From Cryobacterium sp. PH29-G1 (GTDB lineage Bacteria; Actinomycetota; Actinomycetes; Actinomycetales; Microbacteriaceae), in contig NZ_JASISY010000002.1 of assembly GCF_030063365.1 (NCBI RefSeq), forward strand, positions 310,001 through 374,000: a stretch of 64,000 nucleotides of DNA. The letters are read 5' to 3'. Each line of letters begins with the position of its first letter. The stretch's first letter is position 1. The notes beneath the pieces are model-generated. The model saw nothing but the letters and a program-made list of their open reading frames with translations. It had not been told where the DNA came from and ran no database searches. The position numbers and the translations under genes are program-made. This document shows, piece by piece, positions 37,129 to 44,284 of the stretch.

Positions 37129-38544
37129 CTAGTAGACCGTGACGATTTGCTTGACTTCACCGGATTCGGCGTCGGGAACCGGAGCATCGTCCGGGCCCTT
37201 CTGTACAGCCTTGAGGATCAGCTTGAACTCGACCACCGCGAGGATCCCGTAGAGCAGGGTGAAGACGATCAAGGAGATCAGAATCTCCACGGCCGTTACG
37301 CCGGGTGAGACACCGTCCTGCGTCCGCATGAGGCCGAACACAAGCCAGGGCTGACGGCCCATTTCGGTGAAGGTCCAGCCGACGCTCATGGCCAGCAGCG
37401 ACATCGGGAAGCTCCAGATGGCGACTTTCCACATCCACGGACGAGCCGGCTTGGCGGCGGCCTTGCGGGTGAAGAACAGGCCTGCAACGGCGACCAGCAT
37501 GTGGGCCAGGCCCAGGCCGATCATCCAACGGAACGACCAGTAGGTGACCCAGATAGTCGGGGTGTAGTCGCCGGGGCCGTAAGCGTCGACGTACTGTGCC
37601 TGCAAGTTGTTGATGCCTTCGACGGTGCCGTCAAGCGTATGTGTCGACAGGAACGAGAGCAGGTAGGGAATGCGCACCGAGAACAGCTCGCTGACGCCGT
37701 CCGGCGTACCGAGTGTGAAGATCGAGAACGAGGCGTTCGCTCCCGTCGCGGTGACATACATCGCCTCGGCGGAGGCCATCTTCATCGGCTGGACTTCGGT
37801 CATGATCAGGCTGAGCTGGTCACCGGAAAGTGTGGTGAGCGCGCCGGCGATGATCATCATCCACATGCCGAATTTGAGTGCCGGGCGCATGGTGTCGAAG
37901 TGCTGGTTGCGGGCCAGGTGCCAGGCCGCGACCGAGATGATCAGTCCGGCCGACACCATGAAGCACGCGAAGATGGTGTGCGGAAAGGACGCCAGCACGA
38001 TCGGGTTGGTGAGCAACTCGCCGATGCTCGTGAGCTCGGCGCGACCCTTCTCCACGTTCATCGTGTAGGCGACCGGGTTCTGCATGAACGCGTTCGCGGC
38101 GAGAATGAAGTAGGCCGAGGTGATGGTGCCGATGGCGGTGAGCCAAATGGTGGCCAGGTGAATCTTTTTGGGTAGTTTGTTCCAGCCGAAGATCCACAGT
38201 CCGATGAACGTGGCTTCCAGGAAGAAGGCGAGGATGCCCTCAAACGCGAGCGGTGCCCCGAACACGTCGCCGACAAAGCGCGAGTAATCCGACCAGTTCA
38301 TACCGAACTGAAACTCCTGCACGATTCCGGTCACGACGCCCATGGCGAAGTTGATCAGAAAGATCTTGCCGAAGAAATGCGTCAATTGCAGATATTTGCT
38401 CTTGTCCGTGCGCACCCAAGCCGTCTGGAAGATCGCGACCGTGAGGGCCATTCCGATGGTGAGTGGGACGAAAAGAAAATGGTAAATGGTCGTGAGACCG
38501 AACTGCCACCGTGAGAGGAGTAAAGGATCCAACCACTCGTTCAT
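37129..38544 (-). CDS. cydA: Cytochrome bd ubiquinol oxidase subunit I
   Basis: The 471-residue catalytic subunit binds hemes b558, b595 and d and oxidises quinol with oxygen as acceptor. The N-terminus (LLSRWQFGLTTIYHFLFVPL) carries His22 as the likely high-spin heme ligand. WTFTEMGRQPWLVFGLMRT near the C-terminal third is the GRQPW region of the Q-loop. It is shorter than the 522-residue E. coli CydA, in line with the short Q-loop class of actinobacteria and firmicutes. The start is ATG at 38544 with GGAGG 4 bases upstream; the longer frame to 38574 was rejected. The two BlaI-type sites lie 37-78 bases upstream. Confidence 0.96.
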   Translation of the reverse strand: MNEWLDPLLLSRWQFGLTTIYHFLFVPLTIGMALTVAIFQTAWVRTDKSKYLQLTHFFGKIFLINFAMGVVTGIVQEFQFGMNWSDYSRFVGDVFGAPLAFEGILAFFLEATFIGLWIFGWNKLPKKIHLATIWLTAIGTITSAYFILAANAFMQNPVAYTMNVEKGRAELTSIGELLTNPIVLASFPHTIFACFMVSAGLIISVAAWHLARNQHFDTMRPALKFGMWMMIIAGALTTLSGDQLSLIMTEVQPMKMASAEAMYVTATGANASFSIFTLGTPDGVSELFSVRIPYLLSFLSTHTLDGTVEGINNLQAQYVDAYGPGDYTPTIWVTYWSFRWMIGLGLAHMLVAVAGLFFTRKAAAKPARPWMWKVAIWSFPMSLLAMSVGWTFTEMGRQPWLVFGLMRTQDGVSPGVTAVEILISLIVFTLLYGILAVVEFKLILKAVQKGPDDAPVPDAESGEVKQIVTVY

Positions 38545-38580
38545 GTGCCCTCCAGCAAGTTGTGTTACGCGCAACTACTT

Positions 38581-38622
38581 TTCTACGCTGAGTAGAACTC
38601 TACTCTTCTACAACTCGTAGAA
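38581..38622. promoter_or_regulatory. Two tandem BlaI-type operators between cydA and blaI
   Basis: Two perfect 17-base inverted repeats are present, both TTCTAC-N5-GTAGAA: 38581-38597 (spacer GCTGA) and 38606-38622 (spacer AACTC). Their centres are 25 bases apart. They lie 37-78 bases before the cydA start on one side and 31-72 bases before the blaI start on the other. Two operators in a shared promoter region are the classic arrangement for BlaI/MecI repressors, so this is a strong candidate for control of both transcripts. Confidence 0.75.
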
Positions 38623-38640
38623 ATCACAGTTTGACAGGGT

Positions 38641-38646
38641 TATATT
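38641..38646 (+). promoter_or_regulatory. -10 box of apparently leaderless blaI-type gene
   Basis: TATATT ends 6 bases before the ATG at 38653, so transcription should start at the start codon. The -35 position (about 38618-38623) falls inside the right arm of the second operator, so bound repressor would block this promoter. Confidence 0.55.
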
Positions 38647-38652
38647 AACGGC

Positions 38653-39039
38653 ATGGGAAGTTTAGGTGTGCTCGAGAGGCTGATGATGGATGTCCTGTGG
38701 GATTCCCCGATGGGGCTGACGGCGAATGAGCTTAAGGATTGCCTGATCAACCCTAAAATTTCTACTGCTGTCGCCAAGCCCTTGGCGACGACGACCGTGC
38801 TGACCGTGCTCTCTCGGCTCGAGACCAAGGGTTTCGTTTCCCGCGATCGTGGCGTGCGTCCACACGCCTACCGGGCCGTAATGACGCGGGCTGCCCACAC
38901 GGCGGGCTTAATGCACGAGGTGCTCGGGCAGGTTCCCGACCGCCAGGCAGCCCTGGCGCGTTTCATCGGTGATGTGAGCCCGCAGGAGGCAGAGACCCTG
39001 CGACAGTTACTCGGTGTCGCCTCCGCTGACTCCGCCTGA
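38653..39039 (+). CDS. BlaI/MecI/CopY-family transcriptional repressor
   Basis: The 128-residue protein is a BlaI-family winged-helix repressor. It has the LERLMMDVLWDSP helix, TTVLTVLSRLETKGFVSRDR (recognition helix and wing) and a C-terminal dimerisation helix region (ARFIGDVSPQEAETLRQLL). BlaI-type proteins bind operators as dimers and are inactivated by proteolysis when a partner M56 membrane protease is triggered. The likely cleavable region is the stretch near residues 104-112. The partner protease gene follows 34 bases downstream. The gene faces away from cydA, with two matching inverted repeats between them. Confidence 0.9.
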   Translation: MGSLGVLERLMMDVLWDSPMGLTANELKDCLINPKISTAVAKPLATTTVLTVLSRLETKGFVSRDRGVRPHAYRAVMTRAAHTAGLMHEVLGQVPDRQAALARFIGDVSPQEAETLRQLLGVASADSA

Positions 39040-39073
39040 GCGCAGCTTCCCACCGTCGCAACACGCCACCTGA

Positions 39074-40063
39074 ATGAACACCGCCGCCATCCTGCTCGCC
39101 GCCATTGCCGTTTTGCTGGCCTGGCCGGTGCCCCTGGTACTGGCACGCGCGCAGTGGCCGGCTCGATCCCCCGGCGTAGCCCTCGTTCTGTGGCAGGCGA
39201 TCGCCCTCGCGGGCGGAACGTCGATGATCGGTTCACTACTGTTGTACGGCTTGGTTCCCTTTGGTAACTCTCTTCCGCAGAGCATCGTGGCCGTCGGCGC
39301 CGGGCTGCGAACCGGAGCACTCCCCGCCGGGGCAAGCTTCATCCACGTGCTCGCGCTCGGCGGTGCCATTCTGCTCGGCACTCATCTGCTGTTGAATCTG
39401 CTCGCCACCTTCGTTCGCGCCGAACGGCAGCGGCGTCATCACCACACTTTGATCGCCCTGCTCAGCGATCCGCTCCACGGCCAGCCGGGAATGCGCGTCA
39501 TCGACCATCCGGCACCGGTCGCGTATTGCCTGCCTGGCGCGGGGCATTCGGCAACGGTGCTCTCCAATGGGCTACTTAGCCTGCTCGATGCCGACCAGGT
39601 GCGTGCGGTGATCGCCCACGAACAAGCTCACTTGGTGCAGCAGCACCATCTGGTGTTACTCGCCTTCAAGAGCTGGCACAGCGCCCTGCCGTGGTTTCCG
39701 ATCGCCAATCGTGCCGAAAATGCCGTGGCCCTCCTCGTCGAAATGCTCGCCGACGATCATGCCCGCCGCGTCGTCGACGACCGCACCCTGGCCCGCGCGA
39801 TCGCCCTGGTCGGCTTCGCCCTCGCCGGGGTTGCCACTCCGCTGACGAGTGAAGCGGATGCCACGGCTCTCGCCGCGGCATCCGCTTCAGATCCTGACCG
39901 GGGCCGAGGCGCAGCGCCCGAGCATCCCGCCCATCAGGTGACGCCACGGGTGGCCCGGTTGGTAAATCCGATCGTGCCGCTGCACTACACGGCCACGGCC
40001 GGAGCACTGACCGTGTCGGCGGTGCTCCTGACCGGGCCGGCCATTATTTTGTTCGGGTTTTAG
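39074..40063 (+). CDS. M56-family (BlaR1-like) membrane metalloprotease
   Basis: The 329-residue membrane protein has helices at about 5-25, 35-62 and 91-113. A cytoplasmic zinc-protease domain follows with the HExxH motif HEQAH (182-186) and a downstream acidic residue in LLVEMLADDHA (Glu223 as probable third ligand). A last helix lies near 304-325. It is the size of the short BlaR1-like M56 proteases and lacks the C-terminal penicillin-binding sensor of BlaR1/MecR1. The signal it senses is therefore not obviously a beta-lactam. It is encoded downstream of the BlaI-type repressor and is expected to relieve its repression, as in the mycobacterial BlaI/M56 pair. The start has no clear ribosome-binding site. 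Confidence 0.85.
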   Translation: MNTAAILLAAIAVLLAWPVPLVLARAQWPARSPGVALVLWQAIALAGGTSMIGSLLLYGLVPFGNSLPQSIVAVGAGLRTGALPAGASFIHVLALGGAILLGTHLLLNLLATFVRAERQRRHHHTLIALLSDPLHGQPGMRVIDHPAPVAYCLPGAGHSATVLSNGLLSLLDADQVRAVIAHEQAHLVQQHHLVLLAFKSWHSALPWFPIANRAENAVALLVEMLADDHARRVVDDRTLARAIALVGFALAGVATPLTSEADATALAAASASDPDRGRGAAPEHPAHQVTPRVARLVNPIVPLHYTATAGALTVSAVLLTGPAIILFGF

Positions 40064-40073
40064 GCCAGCGAAC

Positions 40074-40997
40074 CTACAGCAGGTTTTCCTGGGTCAGCCA
40101 ATCCGTGGCGATCTTGGCGGCCGAGAGCTTGTCGTTCTTGCTCTGGGCGTTGAGCGTCACGAGCGTGTCTTCGGAAAGCGCCGCGCTGACCTTGTTGAGG
40201 ATCGCCGCTGCGCTCTCATCCACCTTTTGCGAGACGACGGGTACGACGTTATCCGGAAAGAACAATCCGTCGGGGTCATCGAGGGCGACCAGATCGTTGG
40301 TCTTGATGTTCGGGTCGGCGGTGTAGATGTTGGCGAGCTGAATGTCGCCGTCGACGAGGGCCTTGACGGTCAGCGGTCCGCCGCTGTCTTCGACCGGCAC
40401 GAACCCGGCGATGTTGATGCCGTACTTCTCTTTCAGGGTCGTCGGCCCGTACGGCCGAGTCTCGAGCTCCGAGTTGCCACCAACGGTGATCGGCTCGGTG
40501 ACGTTGGTCAGCGAGGCGATGTCGGTGAGATTGTACGTGTCGGCAAAGGCCTTGGTGACCGTCCAGGAGTTCTGGTCGGAAGCTCCAGCCTGGTCGAGAA
40601 CTCGAAGGTTCTCCGGCAGAGCGGCCTGGAGTTCGGCATACGTCGCGTCGATCGTGCCACCGACGGCGTTCTTGTCGAGGGCCTGCAGCAGGCTTCCGGT
40701 GTATTCCGGGAAGACGTCGATCTTGCCATCTTCAATGTCGGGCAGGTACACCTCACGCTGGCCGATCTGGAACTGTCGGTCAACGGTGAAGCCGCCGGCT
40801 TCGAGCGCCTGGGAGTAAATCTCGGCGACGATCTCGTTGGAGTAATACGCCTGCGATCCCACCACGATGGTGGATGCCTCGGCGCTACTCGACGGATCCG
40901 CCAGCGGATCCCCCGACGCACACCCTGCAAGGGCTACGACGGCCCCAACCGCGACGGCGCCGATAAGCGTGAGCCGGCCTCTATTTGCTGTGAACAT
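40074..40997 (-). CDS. Glycine betaine/choline-type ABC transporter substrate-binding lipoprotein
   Basis: The 307-residue protein has a lipoprotein signal peptide (basic start, hydrophobic core, lipobox LAGC with Cys at about 26) and an OpuAC/OpuCC-like binding domain. The domain contains STIVVGSQAYYSNEIVAEIY, LPDIEDGKIDVFPEYTGSLL and NSELETRPYGPTTLKEKYG. Such proteins bind quaternary amines such as glycine betaine, choline or carnitine outside the membrane. It overlaps the upstream permease by 17 bases and is the last gene of a four-gene transporter operon. Specificity cannot be read from the sequence. Confidence 0.88.
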   Translation of the reverse strand: MFTANRGRLTLIGAVAVGAVVALAGCASGDPLADPSSSAEASTIVVGSQAYYSNEIVAEIYSQALEAGGFTVDRQFQIGQREVYLPDIEDGKIDVFPEYTGSLLQALDKNAVGGTIDATYAELQAALPENLRVLDQAGASDQNSWTVTKAFADTYNLTDIASLTNVTEPITVGGNSELETRPYGPTTLKEKYGINIAGFVPVEDSGGPLTVKALVDGDIQLANIYTADPNIKTNDLVALDDPDGLFFPDNVVPVVSQKVDESAAAILNKVSAALSEDTLVTLNAQSKNDKLSAAKIATDWLTQENLL

Positions 40998-41736
40998 TAA
41001 TGTTTCCTTCCTCGATGGCGGGTTCCATCACCGCGCGGGATCGGGATGACCCGTCGCGGATATCTGTGGGGCGCCCCGCTGTGACACCGCGCGGCACTAC
41101 CAATTTTTGAACGAGGGCGAACACGCCCTCCAACACGATCGCGAGCACGATCACGAGGACTGAACCGCCGAGCATCTCGCCGTAGTCGCGAATGCGCAGG
41201 CCTTCAAAGAGGTAACGGCCCAGGCCGAAGTCTGCGATATAGGCCGCGAGGGTGGCCGTCGCCACGACCTGCAGGGTCGCCGACCGCAATCCCCCGATGA
41301 GCAGGGGCAGGCCGAGCGGCAGCTCGACCTTGAGCAGAATCTGCAGCTCCGACATACCCACGGCCCGCGCGGCGTCAATAATTTTGCGGTCGATGGCCTC
41401 AAAGCCGGTGTAGGCGCCGGCCAGAATGGGCGGAATGGCCAGCACGGTCAGGGCCACGAACGGGGCGTTCAGTCCGATTCCCACCCACAGCGCCACCAAG
41501 GTGAGCAGCCCCAGGGTGGGAATAGCCCGGAACGCACCGGCGGTCGCCACGGCCACGCTGCGGCCGCGACCGGTGTGTCCGATCACAAATCCAATCGGCA
41601 CCGCAATCGCTCCGGCCACGACAAGGGTCACGAGCGTGAAGAGCAGGTGTTGCGCCAGCCGCGTCGGAATACCGCTGGCGCCGACCCAGTGCGCGGGGTC
41701 ACCCAGCCAGGCGAGCGTTTCGGAGAGAAAGATCAT
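40981..41736 (-). CDS. OpuC-type ABC transporter permease (second permease)
   Basis: The 251-residue protein is a BPD-type permease with five to six helices and the EAA-type loop DAARAVGMSELQILLKVELP. ATG at 41736 is in an ATGA overlap with the first permease. A much longer frame to 42741 exists but its first part lies over the other permease gene out of frame and is not real. Together with its partner it forms the membrane channel of the quaternary-amine importer. Confidence 0.88.
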   Translation of the reverse strand: MIFLSETLAWLGDPAHWVGASGIPTRLAQHLLFTLVTLVVAGAIAVPIGFVIGHTGRGRSVAVATAGAFRAIPTLGLLTLVALWVGIGLNAPFVALTVLAIPPILAGAYTGFEAIDRKIIDAARAVGMSELQILLKVELPLGLPLLIGGLRSATLQVVATATLAAYIADFGLGRYLFEGLRIRDYGEMLGGSVLVIVLAIVLEGVFALVQKLVVPRGVTAGRPTDIRDGSSRSRAVMEPAIEEGNINVHSK

Positions 41737-42419
41737 GGTGTCGCCTCCGCCAGCGCGGCGCTCGTGCGTGACACGGTGCCGATGGCGCTGGGTCGAGTCC
41801 ACGGCATCAGGAGCCGTCCGAGTAGAACCAGCGCACCATCCAGGGCAAGGGCAAGTAGCACGGTGGCGATAATGCCGGCGATGATTTCGGCTTGAATTCC
41901 CCGCTGGATCCCGTCGGTGAACAGGCTGCCGAGACTCTGGGCGCCGATCACCGCACCGACCGTGGCGAGACTCACCGTGCTGACGGCCACGACACGCAGA
42001 CCGGCCAGCAGTACGGGCCCGGCCAGGGGCAGTTCCACCTGCCAGAACACGGTCCACCCCGAAAAGCCCACAGCCGTCGCCGATTGGCGCACGTCGCGGT
42101 CCACGGCACCGAGGCCGTCCGCTACCACCCGCACCATCAGGGCCACCCCGTAGAGGGTGAGCGCGATGATCAGGTTCAGGGGCGAGCGGATGCTGGTGCC
42201 CACGATAAAGGGCAGCACGATAAACAGCGGCAGCGAGGGAATCGCGTAGAGCAGCCCCACCGAGGTGAGAATAACCGCCCGGCTGGCGCGGTACCGGTGC
42301 GCCAGCCAGCCGAACGGGAGGGCGACGATAAAACTCAGCACAATGGAGGGGACGCTGAGTACGAGGTGATCGAACGTACGATCCCAAATGAGGTCTAGAT
42401 TCGACCAGATCCAGGTCAC
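41733..42419 (-). CDS. OpuC-type ABC transporter permease (first permease)
   Basis: The 228-residue protein starts with MTWIWSNLDLIWDRTFDHLV and carries the typical OpuCB sequences LLYAIPSLPLFIVLPFIVG and RQSATAVGFSGWTVFWQVELP (EAA loop). About five to six helices are visible. The start is GTG at 42419 in a GTGA overlap with the ATPase gene, so all four transporter genes are translationally coupled. Confidence 0.88.
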   Translation of the reverse strand: MTWIWSNLDLIWDRTFDHLVLSVPSIVLSFIVALPFGWLAHRYRASRAVILTSVGLLYAIPSLPLFIVLPFIVGTSIRSPLNLIIALTLYGVALMVRVVADGLGAVDRDVRQSATAVGFSGWTVFWQVELPLAGPVLLAGLRVVAVSTVSLATVGAVIGAQSLGSLFTDGIQRGIQAEIIAGIIATVLLALALDGALVLLGRLLMPWTRPSAIGTVSRTSAALAEATP

Positions 42420-43330
42420 CGCGGATCCCCACCTTGCGCCGAAGCACCCGATCCCTGAGGGCCGGCCTTTGACTCAGGTTCGAATGGTGCAGTTGCGGCC
42501 GCGGCGAGAGACGGCGGCGCGCCAACGAGTACACCGGCCAGGCGCCCCGTTTCGTCGACCACGACGTCGCCATCGCCGTGGTTTTCCACGTGCAGAGACC
42601 GTTTTCCTCGATCGGCCCCGACGAACGTCGAGACGAATTCATCGACCGGATTGGCCAGGATCTCGGCGGGCGAACCGATTTGGGCGATTTTGCCGCCGGT
42701 GCGGAGAATGACCACCTGATCGCCGAGCAAGAAGGCTTCATCGATGTCGTGGGTGACGAAGACCACGGTCTTGCCGAGTTCTCGTTGTAGTCGAAGCAGC
42801 TCCTGCTGCAGTTCGGCGCGAACGATGGGATCCACGGCGCCGAATGGCTCGTCCATGAGCAGAATATTGGGGTTGACGGCCAGTCCTCTGGCTACGCCAA
42901 CTCGTTGCTGCTGGCCACCGGAAAGTTGGCTCGGGTACCGTCCGGCGAGCGAACGGTCCAGACCCACCGTGTCGAGCAGTGCCAGCGCCTCATCCCGGGC
43001 TTTCTTCTTGGGCATCCCGCGCAGCATGGGCACGGTGGCAACGTTGTCAACGACCTTGCGATGGGGCAGCAGACCGGAGTTCTGCATGACGTAACCAATG
43101 CCGCGTCGGAGCTTAACCGGGTCCAGAGTGCTGATATCCGCACCGTCGATTTCGATGCATCCGCTGGTCGGATCGACCATCCGGTTGATCATGCGCAGCA
43201 GCGTCGTCTTGCCCGATCCCGAGGTTCCCACGAACACGGTGGTTTTATGTGAGGGCAGTACCAGGCTGAAGTCGTCGACGGCGAGGGTACCGTCGGGAAA
43301 CCGTTTGGTCACCGAGCGAAATTCAATCAT
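42416..43330 (-). CDS. OpuC-type ABC transporter ATP-binding protein
   Basis: The 304-residue ATPase has Walker A GTSGSGKTT, the Q-loop region IGYVMQNSGLLPHRKV, signature LSGGQQQRVGVARGLA and Walker B ILLMDEPFGAVD. The H-loop THDIDEAFLLGD follows. The tail after about residue 240 has a short CBS-like or linker region ending in a Gly/Pro-rich tail. QVMQNSGLLPH and PIVRAELQ are typical of the glycine betaine/proline subfamily. It is the first gene of the operon. The 179-base upstream gap to the TetR gene holds its promoter and a nested hairpin. Confidence 0.9.
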   Translation of the reverse strand: MIEFRSVTKRFPDGTLAVDDFSLVLPSHKTTVFVGTSGSGKTTLLRMINRMVDPTSGCIEIDGADISTLDPVKLRRGIGYVMQNSGLLPHRKVVDNVATVPMLRGMPKKKARDEALALLDTVGLDRSLAGRYPSQLSGGQQQRVGVARGLAVNPNILLMDEPFGAVDPIVRAELQQELLRLQRELGKTVVFVTHDIDEAFLLGDQVVILRTGGKIAQIGSPAEILANPVDEFVSTFVGADRGKRSLHVENHGDGDVVVDETGRLAGVLVGAPPSLAAAATAPFEPESKAGPQGSGASAQGGDPR

Positions 43331-43463
43331 CGGGTTGGCTCGCTCCTCGTACTGCGTCGGTCAACACAATCAGATGTTAACCCAATCACTATTCGGAGCG
43401 ACAGGCAAAACGGATTGCGCAGAAAGACTACGCCACGACGGCAGACCGTACGTAACCGGTCCG

Positions 43464-43500
43464 CACGCCGGCCGTCAGGTCGCGCGACCCGCCCGGCGTG
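43464..43500 (-). terminator. Nested hairpin after the TetR gene
   Basis: CACGCCGG (43464-43471) pairs with CCGGCGTG (43493-43500), and the intervening loop contains the palindrome GGTCGCGCGACC (43478-43489). It lies 10 bases beyond the TetR stop codon in the direction of its transcription, so it is a possible terminator, but there is no T-run. Confidence 0.45.
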
Positions 43501-43509
43501 GCTCGAATC

Positions 43510-44187
43510 CTAGGAGGTCGTGGTCAGCAGGTCCAGCGCCTGCGGGCTGTAGTAGCGGTCGAGGTAGTCCCGCAGCACCCGGCGGCACTCGGCGATGAAC
43601 CGTTCGTCGCCGAGCGGATCGGTGTGAAAAGCACGAGCCAGCAGCCCGTCGGCCATCTCGATCGCGACCTCGAGGCGAAAGATCAGTTCCGCACCGGCCG
43701 GCAGATCGAATTGATTCACGAGAACATCGGCGAGGCGTCGCGCAAAGAAGCCGGCATCCGCCACGGCGTCAACGTCGCGAGCACCGTCGCGGTCATCGAA
43801 GTTCACGATGCGAAAGCCGGGCTCGGACCGGTACAGGCCGACGAAAGCGGTTACGACACAGTCCACCGCATCCCACCAGGAGGTGAGCGTGCCAGCGCTC
43901 AGCTCGTCGACGACACGCTGCCGGAAGCGCACCACGGCGCGCTCGTGCAGGGCGTGCAGAACGGCCACCCGGTCCGGGTAATACCGATACACGGTGCCGA
44001 TGGAGGCACCGGCGCGTTCTGCGATCATCGCGGTCGTGATGCGGTCGAAACCAACCTCGTCCACGACGGCGGCAGCTGCATCGAGCAACCCTGACAAACG
44101 TGCAGCGCTGCGCTGCTGAATCGGCTCGGTGCGCACCTGCTGTGCGGCTGAACCGGACTCTTCACCTAAAAGGCCACCAAGCGACAT
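43510..44187 (-). CDS. TetR/AcrR family transcriptional regulator
   Basis: The 225-residue protein has an N-terminal helix-turn-helix of TetR type (TTAMIAERAGASIGTVYRYY) and a C-terminal ligand-binding region that is poorly conserved. It contains the SEPGFRIVNFDDRD stretch seen in a group of actinobacterial TetR proteins. It is transcribed toward the opu operon and away from the App1-type gene. Its ligand is unknown. Two direct repeats lie in its promoter region. An AAGGGGG ribosome-binding site precedes the ATG. Confidence 0.88.
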   Translation of the reverse strand: MSLGGLLGEESGSAAQQVRTEPIQQRSAARLSGLLDAAAAVVDEVGFDRITTAMIAERAGASIGTVYRYYPDRVAVLHALHERAVVRFRQRVVDELSAGTLTSWWDAVDCVVTAFVGLYRSEPGFRIVNFDDRDGARDVDAVADAGFFARRLADVLVNQFDLPAGAELIFRLEVAIEMADGLLARAFHTDPLGDERFIAECRRVLRDYLDRYYSPQALDLLTTTS

Positions 44188-44204
44188 TTATCCCCCTTGA
44201 AGAT

Positions 44205-44234
44205 AAGACCCCATCCTATTGGGTAAAACCCCAT
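44205..44234. promoter_or_regulatory. Direct-repeat operator candidate in the TetR promoter
   Basis: AAGACCCCAT (44205-44214) and AAAACCCCAT (44225-44234) are near-identical direct repeats with starts 20 bases apart. They flank TAGGAT on the minus strand (44213-44218), a plausible -10 box for the TetR gene. This placement fits autoregulation and possibly control of the divergent App1-type gene. Confidence 0.45.
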
Positions 44235-44284
44235 TCCCACGGCCAGGATCGGGGGATGCACAGCAAACGTGGCAGAATAAGAAA

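Noticed and set aside
38653..40063. Beta-lactam resistance locus
   Set aside because: The BlaI and M56 proteins are present, but there is no beta-lactamase or PBP2a-like gene and the protease has no penicillin-sensor domain.
41737..42741. N-terminal extension of the second OpuC permease frame
   Set aside because: It lies over the first permease and the end of the ATPase gene out of frame; the ATGA-coupled start at 41736 gives the normal permease length.
43490..43515. tRNA-like GGCTCGAATCC sequence
   Set aside because: It resembles a T-loop, but no acceptor stem, D-arm or anticodon arm can be built around it.
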